A DNA stretch of 17,723 nt from JBOGJG01 sp050747825 (GTDB lineage Bacteria > Acidobacteriota > UBA6911 > RPQK01 > JBOGJG01), in assembly GCA_050747825.1 (NCBI GenBank), contig JBOGJG010000266.1:1-17723 (forward strand). Direction: 5' to 3'. Below, one piece after another: positions 1-8,750 of this stretch; position 1 is the first letter of the stretch, and the number at the start of each line of letters is the position of its first letter. The notes beneath the pieces are model-generated. The model was given only the letters and a program-made list of their open reading frames with translations, had not been told where the DNA came from and made no database searches. Position numbers and translations under genes: made by a program.

Positions 1-104
1 GTTGCTCGTCAGTTGCCTATTCCCGATAGGCGCCTTCCTCGCGCCTTGAATACGGGTCAAATCGCCTCCAGCGATAGCGCACTTATTTATGTTACGAAGC
101 ACTA

Positions 105-172
105 GGTGGCAGGTGGCAAGGAGGCTAAACTCTTACCCGCCACCCGCCACCTGTCACCCGTCACCCGCCACC
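105..172. repeat. Opposed heptamer repeat block at the lpxD 3' end
   Basis: A short G-rich arm (GGTGGCAGGTGGC, 105-117) is followed after about 17 bases by an opposed C-rich arm (135-172) of CACCCGY/CCACCYG-type heptamers, so the two arms can pair as a stem. The lpxD stop codon (154-156) lies inside the C-rich arm. On the lpxD mRNA strand this arm reads as four GGG runs separated by short loops, a possible G-quadruplex. The same heptamers form the arrays at 7745-7846 and 7921-7976. Confidence 0.85.
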
Positions 173-1209
173 TTTCTTCTAACAGCCTTCCATTCCCGAT
201 AAATCTCCGGCAGGCGGCGCACCAGCGCTTCAATCTTCATCGCCCTGCGGTGCTCGATGGCGGGCTGCCCCGAGACGACAGAGCCTGATGGCACGTCCTT
301 GGAAACTGCGCTTTTCATGAGTACCGTCACGCGATCACCGATTTTGACGTGATCCACCACCCCGGCGTGTCCTGCAAAAACGCAATTCTTTCCCACCTCT
401 ACGCTTCCGGAAAGACCTACCTGAGCCACAATCACCGTGTTCTGTCCGATCCTGCAGTTGTGTCCAATGTGGACTTGGTTATCCAGCTTTACGCCCGATT
501 CCAGCGTCGTCGCGCCAAAGGTGGCTCGGTCCACACAACTGTTTGCGCCAATTTCCACATCGTCTCCGATAATGACGCTTCCCACCTGGGGGATTTTAAC
601 CTGATCCTGCCCGTCAAAAACATACCCGAATCCGTCGGCGCCGATGACGGCGCCCGCGTGCAAAATCACCTGGCTTCCCAAGACCACTCCATCGTAAAGC
701 GTGACATTGGGGTAGAGCACTGAATCAGGGCCGATGCTGCAGCCGTTGCCCACGCAGACACCGGGATGGAGAATCACCCGCTCCGAAACGGTCACATTAT
801 CGCCAATGTGAACAAAAGCGGAAATCGTCACGTCCTCGGATATCTGGCAGTTTTGCCCGATGAAAGACATCGGCGAGATGCCGCCGGCCGAAAAAGGCTT
901 GTAATGAACGAGAGCCAGCAGGCGGGCAAAGGCCGCTTTGGGTTGTCTGGTTTGTAGAAGAGATTTCTGGCCGGCCGGTGTCTCGGCAGAAAGACTGAAA
1001 GGGACGATCACAGCCGAGGCTGCGGTTTTCGACAGATCCTGCAGGTATTTTTTCTCGGCTGCCAGGGTCAGGTCTCCCGGTACGGCCAGTTCGAAAGGCT
1101 GAATTCCTGTGACCTCGATATCTGGGTCGCCGACCACCTGACCATTCACATGGTCGGCGAGCATCTGTAAGGTATACACGCCGATGTCTCGTGACATGAC
1201 ACAAGACAC
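154..1209 (-). CDS. lpxD: UDP-3-O-acylglucosamine N-acyltransferase LpxD
   Basis: LpxD transfers a 3-hydroxyacyl chain from acyl-ACP to the 2-amino group of UDP-3-O-acylglucosamine, the third step of lipid A synthesis, in the cytosol. The protein (351 aa) has the family layout: an N-terminal uridine-binding region (VTGIQPFELAVPGDLTLA), then a long left-handed beta-helix of hexapeptide repeats from about residue 105 to 315. The VHIGHNCRIG segment carries the expected catalytic His. The length is close to the usual 340 aa. Translation can start at GTG 1209, whose G is the last base of the upstream skp-like TAG stop, or at ATG 1197; neither has a clear Shine-Dalgarno site, so coupling is likely. 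It is the last recognisable gene of the cluster in the window. Oddity: the last five residues (VAGDG) and the stop are encoded by a heptamer repeat block, so the native C-terminus seems to have been replaced. Confidence 0.95.
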   Translation of the reverse strand: MSCVMSRDIGVYTLQMLADHVNGQVVGDPDIEVTGIQPFELAVPGDLTLAAEKKYLQDLSKTAASAVIVPFSLSAETPAGQKSLLQTRQPKAAFARLLALVHYKPFSAGGISPMSFIGQNCQISEDVTISAFVHIGDNVTVSERVILHPGVCVGNGCSIGPDSVLYPNVTLYDGVVLGSQVILHAGAVIGADGFGYVFDGQDQVKIPQVGSVIIGDDVEIGANSCVDRATFGATTLESGVKLDNQVHIGHNCRIGQNTVIVAQVGLSGSVEVGKNCVFAGHAGVVDHVKIGDRVTVLMKSAVSKDVPSGSVVSGQPAIEHRRAMKIEALVRRLPEIYREWKAVRRKVAGDG

Positions 1210-1820
1210 TAGCGCTGCTGGGGCGTTCCCGCAGGAGAGGGCGGCGAAGAGGATGCCCCAGCCGGGGCAGAACCGGTGGACGGAGCCGTCGATGAGGCCG
1301 AAGCTGAAGCATTGCTTTCGTTGTACAGGCGGATGATGTCCTGCGTTACGTCAAGCCCGGGAGCGACATAGGCCTGTGTCTGGTCGCGCAACAGGATGGC
1401 CCCAAAATCGTTTTTCTCAGCATAGTCGTTGATGATCTTCTGGATTTTCTCGCTCATCCGGCCGAGCAGCTCGTCGCGGCGGCGGTTGATCTCCAACTGG
1501 ATGTCCTCCTGGAGGCGCTTCAACTCGACATCCCGCTCACCGATGGTCCGCTCCATTTCGCCGCGAGTTTGGGGATTGAGTGTGCGCTGCTGGTTGGCAA
1601 ATTGTTCCTGCAGTCGTTGCAGTTCCGTCTCCTTGGTATCGTACTCCTGCTGCTTCATGGTTACGAATTCTTCAACCTTGGCGATTTCCTGTTTCCCTTC
1701 TTCGGTGCCATAGAGCACTTCCAGCGTATTCACGAAACCAATTTTGATCACGGCCTGCGTCTGGGCACTGGCGAATGAAGTCGCCATGGCCGCTAGTATA
1801 AGAAGAATGGGTCTTTTCAT
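1209..1820 (-). CDS. Skp/OmpH-family periplasmic chaperone (copy 1)
   Basis: A secreted chaperone of the Skp/OmpH family, which in characterised diderms binds unfolded outer-membrane proteins in the periplasm and hands them to BamA. The protein begins with a signal peptide (MKRPILLILAAMATSFASAQ), followed by the family opening KIGFVNTLEVLYGTEEGK. A long charged coiled coil covers roughly residues 45-125, and the tail is rich in Ala, Ser and Pro and probably disordered. ATG 1820 is chosen over the preceding GTG because an AAGAAGG Shine-Dalgarno site lies at 1828-1834, seven bases upstream. It sits between a second skp-like gene (25 bp upstream) and lpxD (1-bp overlap), so all are probably one transcript. 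It is clearly paralogous to its neighbour: both have the GFxN-EV-YGT-EGK opening and matching QLQ/RLQ coiled-coil registers. Confidence 0.9.
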   Translation of the reverse strand: MKRPILLILAAMATSFASAQTQAVIKIGFVNTLEVLYGTEEGKQEIAKVEEFVTMKQQEYDTKETELQRLQEQFANQQRTLNPQTRGEMERTIGERDVELKRLQEDIQLEINRRRDELLGRMSEKIQKIINDYAEKNDFGAILLRDQTQAYVAPGLDVTQDIIRLYNESNASASASSTAPSTGSAPAGASSSPPSPAGTPQQR

Positions 1821-1844
1821 CACTTTACCTTCTTTATTTTAATT

Positions 1845-2417
1845 TTATTGGGTGGAGGCGGCGGCAGCGGCAGGATGGCGCTGGTTGTAAATCTCGATAA
1901 TTTCCATCGTGATATCGGTAGCGGGATCGATGTAAACCTGTGTCGCGTCGCGGTAGAAGATGGCAGTGAAATTATGTTCTTTGGCGTACTCGTCAATGAT
2001 GCCCTGAACCTTGCCGCTCATATCAGCCAAAATTTCGTTCTGGCGACGATTGTATTCACTTTGAACATCCTCCTGCAGCCGCTTGAGCGTGATCTGCTTG
2101 GCCTCAATTGTCCTTTGCATCTCAGCACGGGTTTCGGGATTAAGCTGGCCGGCAAACTCCTGCTGAAGTCTTCCCAGCTCCTGTCGCTCTGTCTGCACCT
2201 GCTGCTGCCTATCAGCGGCAAACTGATTCAGCCCGTCCATCGCCCGCTTCCCTTCCGCCGTGCCATAGAACACTTCGGTGCTGTTGATGAAACCTATCTT
2301 GACCGAGGTGTTTGGAGAAGCAGGAGTTGGCGCCACATCCTGGGCCAGCCCGGTAACGACCGCCAGAGTCAGCCCAACTAAAGCGATACATATCAGAAGT
2401 AGATTTCCTTTACTCAT
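1845..2417 (-). CDS. Skp/OmpH-family periplasmic chaperone (copy 2)
   Basis: Second tandem member of the Skp/OmpH family of periplasmic holdase chaperones for outer-membrane proteins. From ATG 2417 the protein is about 190 aa. A signal peptide (MSKGNLLLICIALVGLTLAV...GLAQ) is followed by a short Pro/Ala linker, the conserved VKIGFINSTEVFYGTAEGK block, a coiled coil of about 80 residues, and an Ala-rich end. ATG 2417 is preferred over the alternative 30 bases upstream because it begins a clean signal peptide and an AAGGGGAG Shine-Dalgarno site lies about ten bases upstream. It follows bamA immediately and precedes the other skp-like gene, a common order in diderm bacteria. Two non-identical copies suggest division of labour or mixed trimers; this is inference from Skp trimer biology. 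Confidence 0.9.
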   Translation of the reverse strand: MSKGNLLLICIALVGLTLAVVTGLAQDVAPTPASPNTSVKIGFINSTEVFYGTAEGKRAMDGLNQFAADRQQQVQTERQELGRLQQEFAGQLNPETRAEMQRTIEAKQITLKRLQEDVQSEYNRRQNEILADMSGKVQGIIDEYAKEHNFTAIFYRDATQVYIDPATDITMEIIEIYNQRHPAAAAASTQ

Positions 2418-2454
2418 TTGAGTTAATGCTCCCCTTATTGGTCTCATGATAAAA

Positions 2455-5073
2455 CTAAAATGTGTAGCCTACAGTGAACCTGACGTTACTGCGAGGCTCC
2501 TTAAAATCCGGGAATCTCACTCCATTCACGACAATATCAGTGTCCAGAACCAACGGATTATACGCGAAAATCAGACGGAACGGCTGATTAATGACCGGGA
2601 GCAAGAATTGAACTTCGGCTCCAGTTGACATCCTCCACACATTGTTGGTCTGTTCCTGGAGATCGATAAACGTATCGGGTCCGAACAGTTGTAAGTTGTC
2701 CTTCCTCAGGATCAAGGAAGTGCCGAAATCCACAAAACCCACCACCTGAAGCGGGCCCACCAGCGGCATGCGGTACTCTGCGGTGAGGACCACCCCCGTA
2801 TCTCCGCCAATGGGAATCGGATTTTCTGAGATCAGCGGCAGTCCAGTCGCCGGATCAATGATCGGGTTCCTGTCAGAATCCAATTGGGGCGCCCGGGAGA
2901 TGGCCCAGGGGCTGACCTGCCGGATATCAAAACCGCGCAGGGTGTATTCCCCTCCGGAGAAAATCCGCTCAAAAAACGGTATGCCCATGGGGCTGCCGTC
3001 CGATAAGTTTCCGTAAGGAAGGATATGCTGGAGTTGGGCGCGGAAGGCAAACGAGCTGCGCCCACCGCTCAGCCAGCGATCCGAAAAAAACTTCTGGTAC
3101 TCCGCGTAAGGCCGAAGAATATTGAAGGTGCCGCCCAGTGGGCCGCCCGAGATCGCCATCGAGCCGATGAAGTAGCTTCCCTGCGTGGCCCCAAAATACT
3201 GATTCTTAGTGTTATAGGTATAGCTGGGTGTGACTTCGCTTCGGATCAGCCCCTTGAGAGCCTCTTCCGGGTTCCCTCCCGGAGCGAAAAGCTGCAACTG
3301 AGTCGAAGCACTCTGGAAGCTCTCGTGGACGTCGGTAATTTTGATGGAACTCAGCCCATAGGTCAACCCTGCCCGCGAAAAGCGCCCGAGAGGATAGCTC
3401 CCCGAGACGTCAAATCCGGTGCTGTGGCGCGTAAAAAGCTGAACGTTGTTGCTGGGCGAAATTAAACCGAAATAGAGCGAGTAGGTGTCGAAGCGATAGC
3501 GCTGGTTGAACACGGACCAGCCCAGGGAGAGCCGGCTGTCCATGAAATAAGGCTCCGTAAAGCGAAACATATAATTGGAGGTCCGGGTGCCCGTCAGTAA
3601 CTGAACATCAATCTGCTGTCCCAGCCCGCGGAAATTGTTAGACTGGTAATTGATCCCAACAAAGCTTCCGCTGATGCCGCTGACTCCGCCAGTGAGGCCG
3701 ATCGACTGCTGGCTGCGCTCTTTGACCTTGACCAGGACATCGACTGATGATTCTTCTGGCTTTTTAATGACTTCGTAATCTTTCTCTTCGACCTTTTCGA
3801 AAAAGCCAAGCTGGTTAAGGCGGAGGACGGAATAGTCCAACAGATCGCCGTTGAACATGCGCTGTTCTTCCAGAAAAAATTCGCGGCGAAGCACCTTGTC
3901 GCGCGTCTTGGTATTTCCGGCAAAGGTGATGCGATCGACCAGGTATTGTTTGCCTTCGTCCACCTGAATCTTAATGTTGAGGATCTTCCCCTCGTTGCTG
4001 ACATCCCATTCGGGAAAGGCTTCCATATCCAGATAGCCGTAGCGGGAATAATATTTCTTTAGCTCGTCATTGGCTTCCTTGAGCGCGGTCCAGTTGACGA
4101 TTTCGCCCGGCACGACGTTGTAAAGTCCCCTCTTGATCGCTTCCTGGTCAAAAGTCGTGATTCCATCAACCTCAAAGGTGCCGTAGCGAAACTGTTCTCC
4201 CTCTTCGATGGGGATGGAAATGTAGTACTGCTGCTTGGTCTTGCGAAAGCCGAGGAGTAAGCCCTGGGGAGCTTCCACAATCTGGACTTCAGGTTCTCCC
4301 GCCTTGGCGTTGATATAGCCGCGGTCCCGGTATTTGGCCAGCAGATTCATCTGGACGTCGTACTCTAACTTTTCCTCAATGTATTTGTCGTGGCCTTTAA
4401 AAAGCGTGATAGGGCCGCGCTCTTTAGTCAATTCAAGCGCGCCCTGCAGCTCGTCGTCTTCAAAAACCGTATTTCCTTCGAAGCTGATGTCCCCGATCCG
4501 GACTTTCGGCCCCTCGTCGATTTTGAAAATAACCTTAAGGGCGTACGAGGTAATCTCCTCGGTCTCCACTTCAACACGACCGAGCGGACGTCCATTCATC
4601 TCGAGCAACATCTGGATCGCTTTGCGCGCCTGGGGCAGCTTGGATTCATTAAAGGCCGAATCCACGGTCATGCCCACTTTCATATCGCGGAATCTCTCCA
4701 GGACATCCGATTCTTTGAAGGACGTCATTCCCTGGTACTCAATCTCCCGGATCAGCGGGCGCTCCGTCACCTCGAAGATCACGATCGTGCCCGTCTCACC
4801 TTCTTGCGTTTTGACTGAGGCGTCTACGAAGAAGTCGGTATTGAGGAGATTACGATAGTCGCGCAGGATCTGCTGCTGATCGTAGGGATCATTCTGACGG
4901 GTTTGAATGTAGAATCGAATGCTCTCTTCAGTGATGCGCCGGTTGCCTACAATCCGCACATCCTCTATCCGTTCAGGAGACTCCTGCTGGGCAGCGGCCA
5001 GCAGGTTCTGAGTCAGAGTAAAAATGCAGAAAAGCAAAACACCCAGAAGCGCTACAGAAAATCTATAAATCAT
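2455..5073 (-). CDS. bamA: Outer membrane protein assembly factor BamA
   Basis: BamA is the Omp85-family core of the BAM complex, which folds and inserts beta-barrel proteins into the outer membrane. From ATG 5073 the protein is 872 aa. It has a signal peptide (MIYRFSVALLGVLLFCIFTL then ...LLAAAQ), five POTRA repeats each opened by a typical strand (IEDVRIVGN, IREIEYQGM, IGDISFEGN, YGTFEVDGI, VDRITFAGN) over about residues 35-420, then a C-terminal 16-strand-type barrel. The barrel carries an LRGF (VRGF-type) loop-6 motif at 712-715 and ends in a terminal aromatic beta-signal, FTVGYTF. ATG 5073 is preferred over the ORF's 5112 start because GGTGGA lies just upstream and the signal peptide begins there. 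Length is somewhat above the enteric protein (about 810 aa) but normal for other phyla. It lies 69 bp downstream of clpC and 37 bp upstream of skp copy 2. Confidence 0.95.
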   Translation of the reverse strand: MIYRFSVALLGVLLFCIFTLTQNLLAAAQQESPERIEDVRIVGNRRITEESIRFYIQTRQNDPYDQQQILRDYRNLLNTDFFVDASVKTQEGETGTIVIFEVTERPLIREIEYQGMTSFKESDVLERFRDMKVGMTVDSAFNESKLPQARKAIQMLLEMNGRPLGRVEVETEEITSYALKVIFKIDEGPKVRIGDISFEGNTVFEDDELQGALELTKERGPITLFKGHDKYIEEKLEYDVQMNLLAKYRDRGYINAKAGEPEVQIVEAPQGLLLGFRKTKQQYYISIPIEEGEQFRYGTFEVDGITTFDQEAIKRGLYNVVPGEIVNWTALKEANDELKKYYSRYGYLDMEAFPEWDVSNEGKILNIKIQVDEGKQYLVDRITFAGNTKTRDKVLRREFFLEEQRMFNGDLLDYSVLRLNQLGFFEKVEEKDYEVIKKPEESSVDVLVKVKERSQQSIGLTGGVSGISGSFVGINYQSNNFRGLGQQIDVQLLTGTRTSNYMFRFTEPYFMDSRLSLGWSVFNQRYRFDTYSLYFGLISPSNNVQLFTRHSTGFDVSGSYPLGRFSRAGLTYGLSSIKITDVHESFQSASTQLQLFAPGGNPEEALKGLIRSEVTPSYTYNTKNQYFGATQGSYFIGSMAISGGPLGGTFNILRPYAEYQKFFSDRWLSGGRSSFAFRAQLQHILPYGNLSDGSPMGIPFFERIFSGGEYTLRGFDIRQVSPWAISRAPQLDSDRNPIIDPATGLPLISENPIPIGGDTGVVLTAEYRMPLVGPLQVVGFVDFGTSLILRKDNLQLFGPDTFIDLQEQTNNVWRMSTGAEVQFLLPVINQPFRLIFAYNPLVLDTDIVVNGVRFPDFKEPRSNVRFTVGYTF

Positions 5074-5142
5074 ACTTCCACCAGATTTCACGTTAAGAGG
5101 AAATGCTAACAAAAACCGCGCTTCGAATACAACCGAGGGAAC

Positions 5143-7587
5143 TCACGCCATCCCGTAAGACAGCGGCGCCCCTTCGCTCCTGGAGCCCTTAGCCCGGTAG
5201 TAGAGGGCGTCATCTTTCAAGTAGACGGCCAGAGTGTTCTTTTCTTTCAGTTCACCCTGGATGATGAGCTCCGAAACGGGGTCTTCAATGTATTTCTGGA
5301 TGGCCCTTCTCAGAGGACGCGCTCCGTAGGAACGGTCGCGGCAGGTCTTGGCGATGATCCAGAGCTTGGCGTCCTGGTCGAGTTGGATGTCGATTTCTTT
5401 GGAACCCAAGTTCTCGTTGACCTGCATCAAAAGCAAATCCACGATCTGGCTCAGATCTTCCTCACTGAGGGAGTCAAACAGGATGATCTCGTCCAGCCGG
5501 TTGATGAACTCGGGGTTAAAGACCCGCTTTACCTCATTCAGGATCAGGTCGTCTACTTTCTGCTGCCCTTGTCCGGCCACCGAGGTAAACCCCAACTGCG
5601 GTTTGTCTACCAGGTATCGGGCCCCGATATTCGAGGTCATAATCAGGATCGTGTTCTTAAAATCGATGCTGTTCCCGTGAGAGTCGGTGAGATGTCCATC
5701 CTCAAATACCTGCAATAAGAGATTGAAGATGTCGAAATGAGCCTTTTCAATTTCGTCCAGCAGCAGCACGGAATACGGGTTGCGCTTGACCTTCTCAGTC
5801 ATCTGGCCGCCTTCTTCGTGCCCCACATATCCCGGCGGTGACCCAATCAGCTTCGAAACCGAGTGCTTTTCCATGTACTCGGACATGTCAAAGCGGATCA
5901 GGGTCTTCTCGCTGCCGAACAGAAAATCAGCCAGGGCTTTAGCTAATTCAGTTTTACCCACGCCCGTAGGCCCGAGGAAAAGGAATGAGCCAACCGGACG
6001 ATTGGGATTCTTCATCCCTGCCCGGCTCCGGCGAATAGCCCGAGACAGAGCAGAGATGGCCTTGTCCTGGCTGATGATGCGACTGTGCAGCTCGCTTTCC
6101 ATGCGCAGCAGCTTTTGCATCTCCTCTTCATGCAGAGACGTCACAGGGATGCCTGTCCAGCGCGAAATTACTTGCTCCACATGCTCCCGCGTGACTTGCG
6201 GTGGAATGCGGTCTTTCAGCTTCCAGCGGTCCTTAATAACCTGCAGATTCTCGCGCTCGGTAAGCTCCTGATCCTTCAACTCGAGGGCCCGGTCAAAATC
6301 TTTGGCCGTGATGGCGTCGTCCATTTGCCGGACAATGACTTTGATTTTCTTTTGAGCCTTGTTGACCTCATCAGGGAGCACGGTATGGCCGAGCTTCACA
6401 CGGGCGCCCGCTTCATCCAGCACGTCAATAGCCTTGTCGGGCAGAAAGCGGTCCGGGATATAGCGATTGGATTGATAGACAGCCGCATCAATGGCCTCGG
6501 ACGTGTATTCAACCTGATGAAAAGACTCGTAGCGATCCTTGACGCCGTTGATGATCTCCAGCGTCTCGTCCTCTGAGGGAGGCGCCACTTTGATAGACTG
6601 GAAACGCCGCTCCAGAGCACGATCCTTTTCGATGGAGCGGCGATACTCGTAAGGCGTGGTCGCTCCGATGCATTGAATGTCCCCACGGGAGAGCGCCGGT
6701 TTCAGAATGTTAGCGGCATCGAGCGACCCCTCCGCCGACCCGGCTCCAACCAGGGTATGCAGCTCATCGATGAAAATCACGAACTGCGGATTTTCCATCA
6801 ATTCCTTCATAATGGCCTTGAGGCGCTCTTCGAACTGGCCGCGATATTTGGTTCCGGCCACGATCAGGGAAATGTCCAGAGCCAGCAGCCTCTTGTCACC
6901 CAGCATGGAAGGGACATCTCCGTTGACGATCTTCTGCGCCAGACCTTCAACAATAGCCGTTTTACCGACGCCAGGCTCTCCGATGAGAACAGGATTATTC
7001 TTGGTCCGCCTGCAAAGGATTTGAATCACGCGCTCGATTTCGGCCTCTCGCCCAATCAGAGGATCGAGCCCGCCGCCCATGGCTGCTTCCGTAAGATCAC
7101 GGCTGAACTCAGTCAGAATCAGCGAGTCCTTGGGCTTGGAAGGCAACGGCTTTTCAGCATTCGGCCCCGCAAATTCCTCGCGGACTCGCGCCAGTCGCAG
7201 ACCCTTCTCGTACAAAATCCCGGCGGCCACAGATTTTTCCTCGCGCAGCAATCCAAGCAGAATGTGCTCGGTACCGATATAATTGTTAAGGAGGCGATCC
7301 GCTTCTTCGGCCGCATGAGTGAGGACACGCTTCGATTCATCGCTCAAGGGAAGCTCCACAGAGGTGGACACTTTCTCACGCACCACACCGCGCCCTTCTA
7401 TTTGCTTGCGGATGTTCTCCAGAGTGGCTTCGGCACGTGGAAAGAAGCGGCTGGTCAAGGCCTTGTCTTCTCTCAAGAGACCCAACAGGATGTGCTCGGT
7501 CTCGATTGAGCGGGAACCTAATTGACTGGCCTCGTATCTCGCGAAGAAGATAACCCGCCTGGCTTTCTCAGTGTACTTTTCGAACAT
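5143..7587 (-). CDS. clpC: ATP-dependent Clp protease ATPase subunit ClpC
   Basis: Hsp100 unfoldase that feeds substrates to the ClpP peptidase. The 814-aa protein has the full ClpC layout: a Clp_N double repeat (about 1-140, with TEHILLGLLRE twice), AAA domain 1 with Walker A GEPGVGKT (203-210) and Walker B VIFIDE (270-275), a short middle domain with a UVR-type helix pair (about 418-446), AAA domain 2 with Walker A GPTGVGKT (539-546) and Walker B VLLLDE (607-612), sensor TSN near 651, and a ClpB_D2-small domain. An LGF tripeptide at about 665-667 matches the ClpP-docking loop, which separates it from ClpB. ATG 7587 has AGGGAGA at 7598-7604, ten bases upstream. A TAAAAT box abuts that site on the same strand, but I see no convincing -35. 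No clpP or mcsA/mcsB is in the window. It heads the minus-strand cluster. Confidence 0.96.
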   Translation of the reverse strand: MFEKYTEKARRVIFFARYEASQLGSRSIETEHILLGLLREDKALTSRFFPRAEATLENIRKQIEGRGVVREKVSTSVELPLSDESKRVLTHAAEEADRLLNNYIGTEHILLGLLREEKSVAAGILYEKGLRLARVREEFAGPNAEKPLPSKPKDSLILTEFSRDLTEAAMGGGLDPLIGREAEIERVIQILCRRTKNNPVLIGEPGVGKTAIVEGLAQKIVNGDVPSMLGDKRLLALDISLIVAGTKYRGQFEERLKAIMKELMENPQFVIFIDELHTLVGAGSAEGSLDAANILKPALSRGDIQCIGATTPYEYRRSIEKDRALERRFQSIKVAPPSEDETLEIINGVKDRYESFHQVEYTSEAIDAAVYQSNRYIPDRFLPDKAIDVLDEAGARVKLGHTVLPDEVNKAQKKIKVIVRQMDDAITAKDFDRALELKDQELTERENLQVIKDRWKLKDRIPPQVTREHVEQVISRWTGIPVTSLHEEEMQKLLRMESELHSRIISQDKAISALSRAIRRSRAGMKNPNRPVGSFLFLGPTGVGKTELAKALADFLFGSEKTLIRFDMSEYMEKHSVSKLIGSPPGYVGHEEGGQMTEKVKRNPYSVLLLDEIEKAHFDIFNLLLQVFEDGHLTDSHGNSIDFKNTILIMTSNIGARYLVDKPQLGFTSVAGQGQQKVDDLILNEVKRVFNPEFINRLDEIILFDSLSEEDLSQIVDLLLMQVNENLGSKEIDIQLDQDAKLWIIAKTCRDRSYGARPLRRAIQKYIEDPVSELIIQGELKEKNTLAVYLKDDALYYRAKGSRSEGAPLSYGMA

Positions 7588-7744
7588 ATCGAGAATTTCT
7601 CCCTATTTTAACAACACGCGGGAGACTTACCACAAGTATTCCAATACCGGCCTCACATTTTCGCATTTAACTCTGAAAAGCCCACCCGGGTGAAGCCTCT
7701 GTCTTTGTCTTAGACGATTGCGGGCCGTAGAAGTTGTCTTGGGC

Positions 7745-7846
7745 CGGTGGCAAGCTCGCTTCGCTCGCGGTGGCGGGTGACGGGTGACGGGTGGCGGGTG
7801 GCAAGCTCGCTTCGCTCGCGGTGGCGGGTGGCAGGTGGCGGGTGGT
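7745..7846. repeat. G-rich heptamer array with duplicated 34-bp core
   Basis: Tandem 7-base units of the form GGGTGRC fill this stretch. They are interrupted twice by the same insert, AAGCTCGCTTCGCTCGCG. A 34-bp segment at 7746-7779 recurs exactly at 7797-7830, giving a 51-bp period. Four GGG runs with 4-base loops (around 7774-7798) meet the simple G-quadruplex pattern. The array lies upstream of clpC in the 390-bp gap before the IS3 remnant. Confidence 0.9.
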
Positions 7847-7920
7847 AAATGCGTGAGCGGTTATGGACCTTGTCACTTCTGAAGGCTGCAGGCAATTACA
7901 GCCACTTGCCGAGCACCAAT

Positions 7921-7976
7921 CCGCCACCCGTCACCCGCCACCTGCCACCCGTCACCTGCCACCTGCCACCGGCCAC
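7921..7976. repeat. C-rich heptamer array, inverted relative to its neighbour
   Basis: Tandem CCACCYG/TCACCCG-type heptamers in the opposite orientation to the array at 7745-7846, from which they are separated by about 75 unrelated bases. Together the two form a large imperfect inverted repeat. The array's right edge coincides with the point where IS3 transposase homology ends, so translation of the transposase remnant reads straight into the repeat (YVAGGRWQVTGGRW). Confidence 0.9.
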
Positions 7977-8748
7977 ATAAGCGTCCACGGCCGCGTGGGC
8001 CTCAGCCCAGCTCTCATATTGATTCAGCCAGATCTCCTCTTCCTTGAGGGTTCGAAGCACCCGCTCGACACAGGCGTTATCATCGGGAGCGTTGTAACCG
8101 GTGTATTGTCCGGGGATATCGACGCTGCCGAAGTATTCGACGAACCGTTTCGAACACGGCTGGGCCCCGTTGTCCGAGCGCACAACCAACTCCTGAAGGT
8201 CCCCCTTCTGCTGCCCAGCCCGGTCCTCCAAGCCCAGACGCGCTGATCCACTCCGCGGCCCGACAGCGTCCATCCAGCGTCCAGCCCACGATCTCCCGCG
8301 TAAAGCAGTCCGTGACCACCACCAGAAACAGGGGCCTCAGATCGGCCAAGTGCAGGCTCGTCATGTCGATCTGCCAGGCTTGGTTCGCGCCACTGGGCTG
8401 CATCTTCTCTACGCGTTTGGGCCGGTATGGTCGATGCCGGATTTTCGGCCTCGTCAGTCCTTCTTCCCGCATGATTCGATACCCCGTCTTGCGATTGATC
8501 CCCCATCCCCGTCTTCGCAACAAGGCCCAGATCCGTCGATAGCCGTAACTCTGAAAGCGATTTTCCAGGCACAACTCCTGCACCGCCTCTCGCAGTTTCA
8601 GATCTCCGCTGACCGGATGCTTCCTGCAACTCGCCTGGGCCGGCCTTCGTTGCTGGATCCAGCGTCCCACCCGCGACACCGGCAGTTCAAAGCTGCGGGC
8701 TAATCGACGCATACTCAAACCGGCTTCCCGTCGCACCTGTTGGACCGC
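7977..8748 (-). pseudogene. IS3-family transposase (OrfB) remnant, frameshifted and truncated
   Basis: Remnant of an IS3-type DDE transposase with its HTH_21 and rve integrase-core regions. The upstream part reads in one frame from GTG 8736: an N-terminal helix-turn-helix-like segment (LSMRRLARSFELPVSRVGRW), YGYRRIWALLRRRGWGINRK, then the first catalytic Asp in WQIDMTSLHL. After TLDGRCRAAEWISA near 8236-8240 one extra base shifts the frame. The rest continues in the next frame as LGLEDRAGQQKGDLQ, the second Asp in VVRSDNGAQ, and the catalytic Glu in NACVERVLRTLKEEE. Homology stops at AAVDAYV, where the usual NxxRPHxxLGYxxP end should follow; instead a heptamer array begins. The 5' side is cut by the IS630-family element at 8751, so terminal repeats of this IS cannot be defined. 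It is non-functional as read. Confidence 0.88.
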
Positions 8749-8750
8749 TA

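Noticed and set aside
15..31. Hairpin GCCTAT-TCCCG-ATAGGC as a terminator for lpxD
   Set aside because: A 6-bp stem with no U-run in either direction; too weak to call.
154..288. Short plus-strand ORF 106-288 over the repeat block
   Set aside because: Its sequence is encoded by the heptamers and the antisense of lpxD, so it is not a gene.
6673..7509. 278-codon open frame on the plus strand
   Set aside because: It lies wholly antisense to clpC, whose domains and motifs are continuous, and shows no family motif of its own.
7745..7976. Regular short repeats that might be a CRISPR array
   Set aside because: The units are 7 bases with no unique spacers, and no cas genes are near. They are tandem heptamers.
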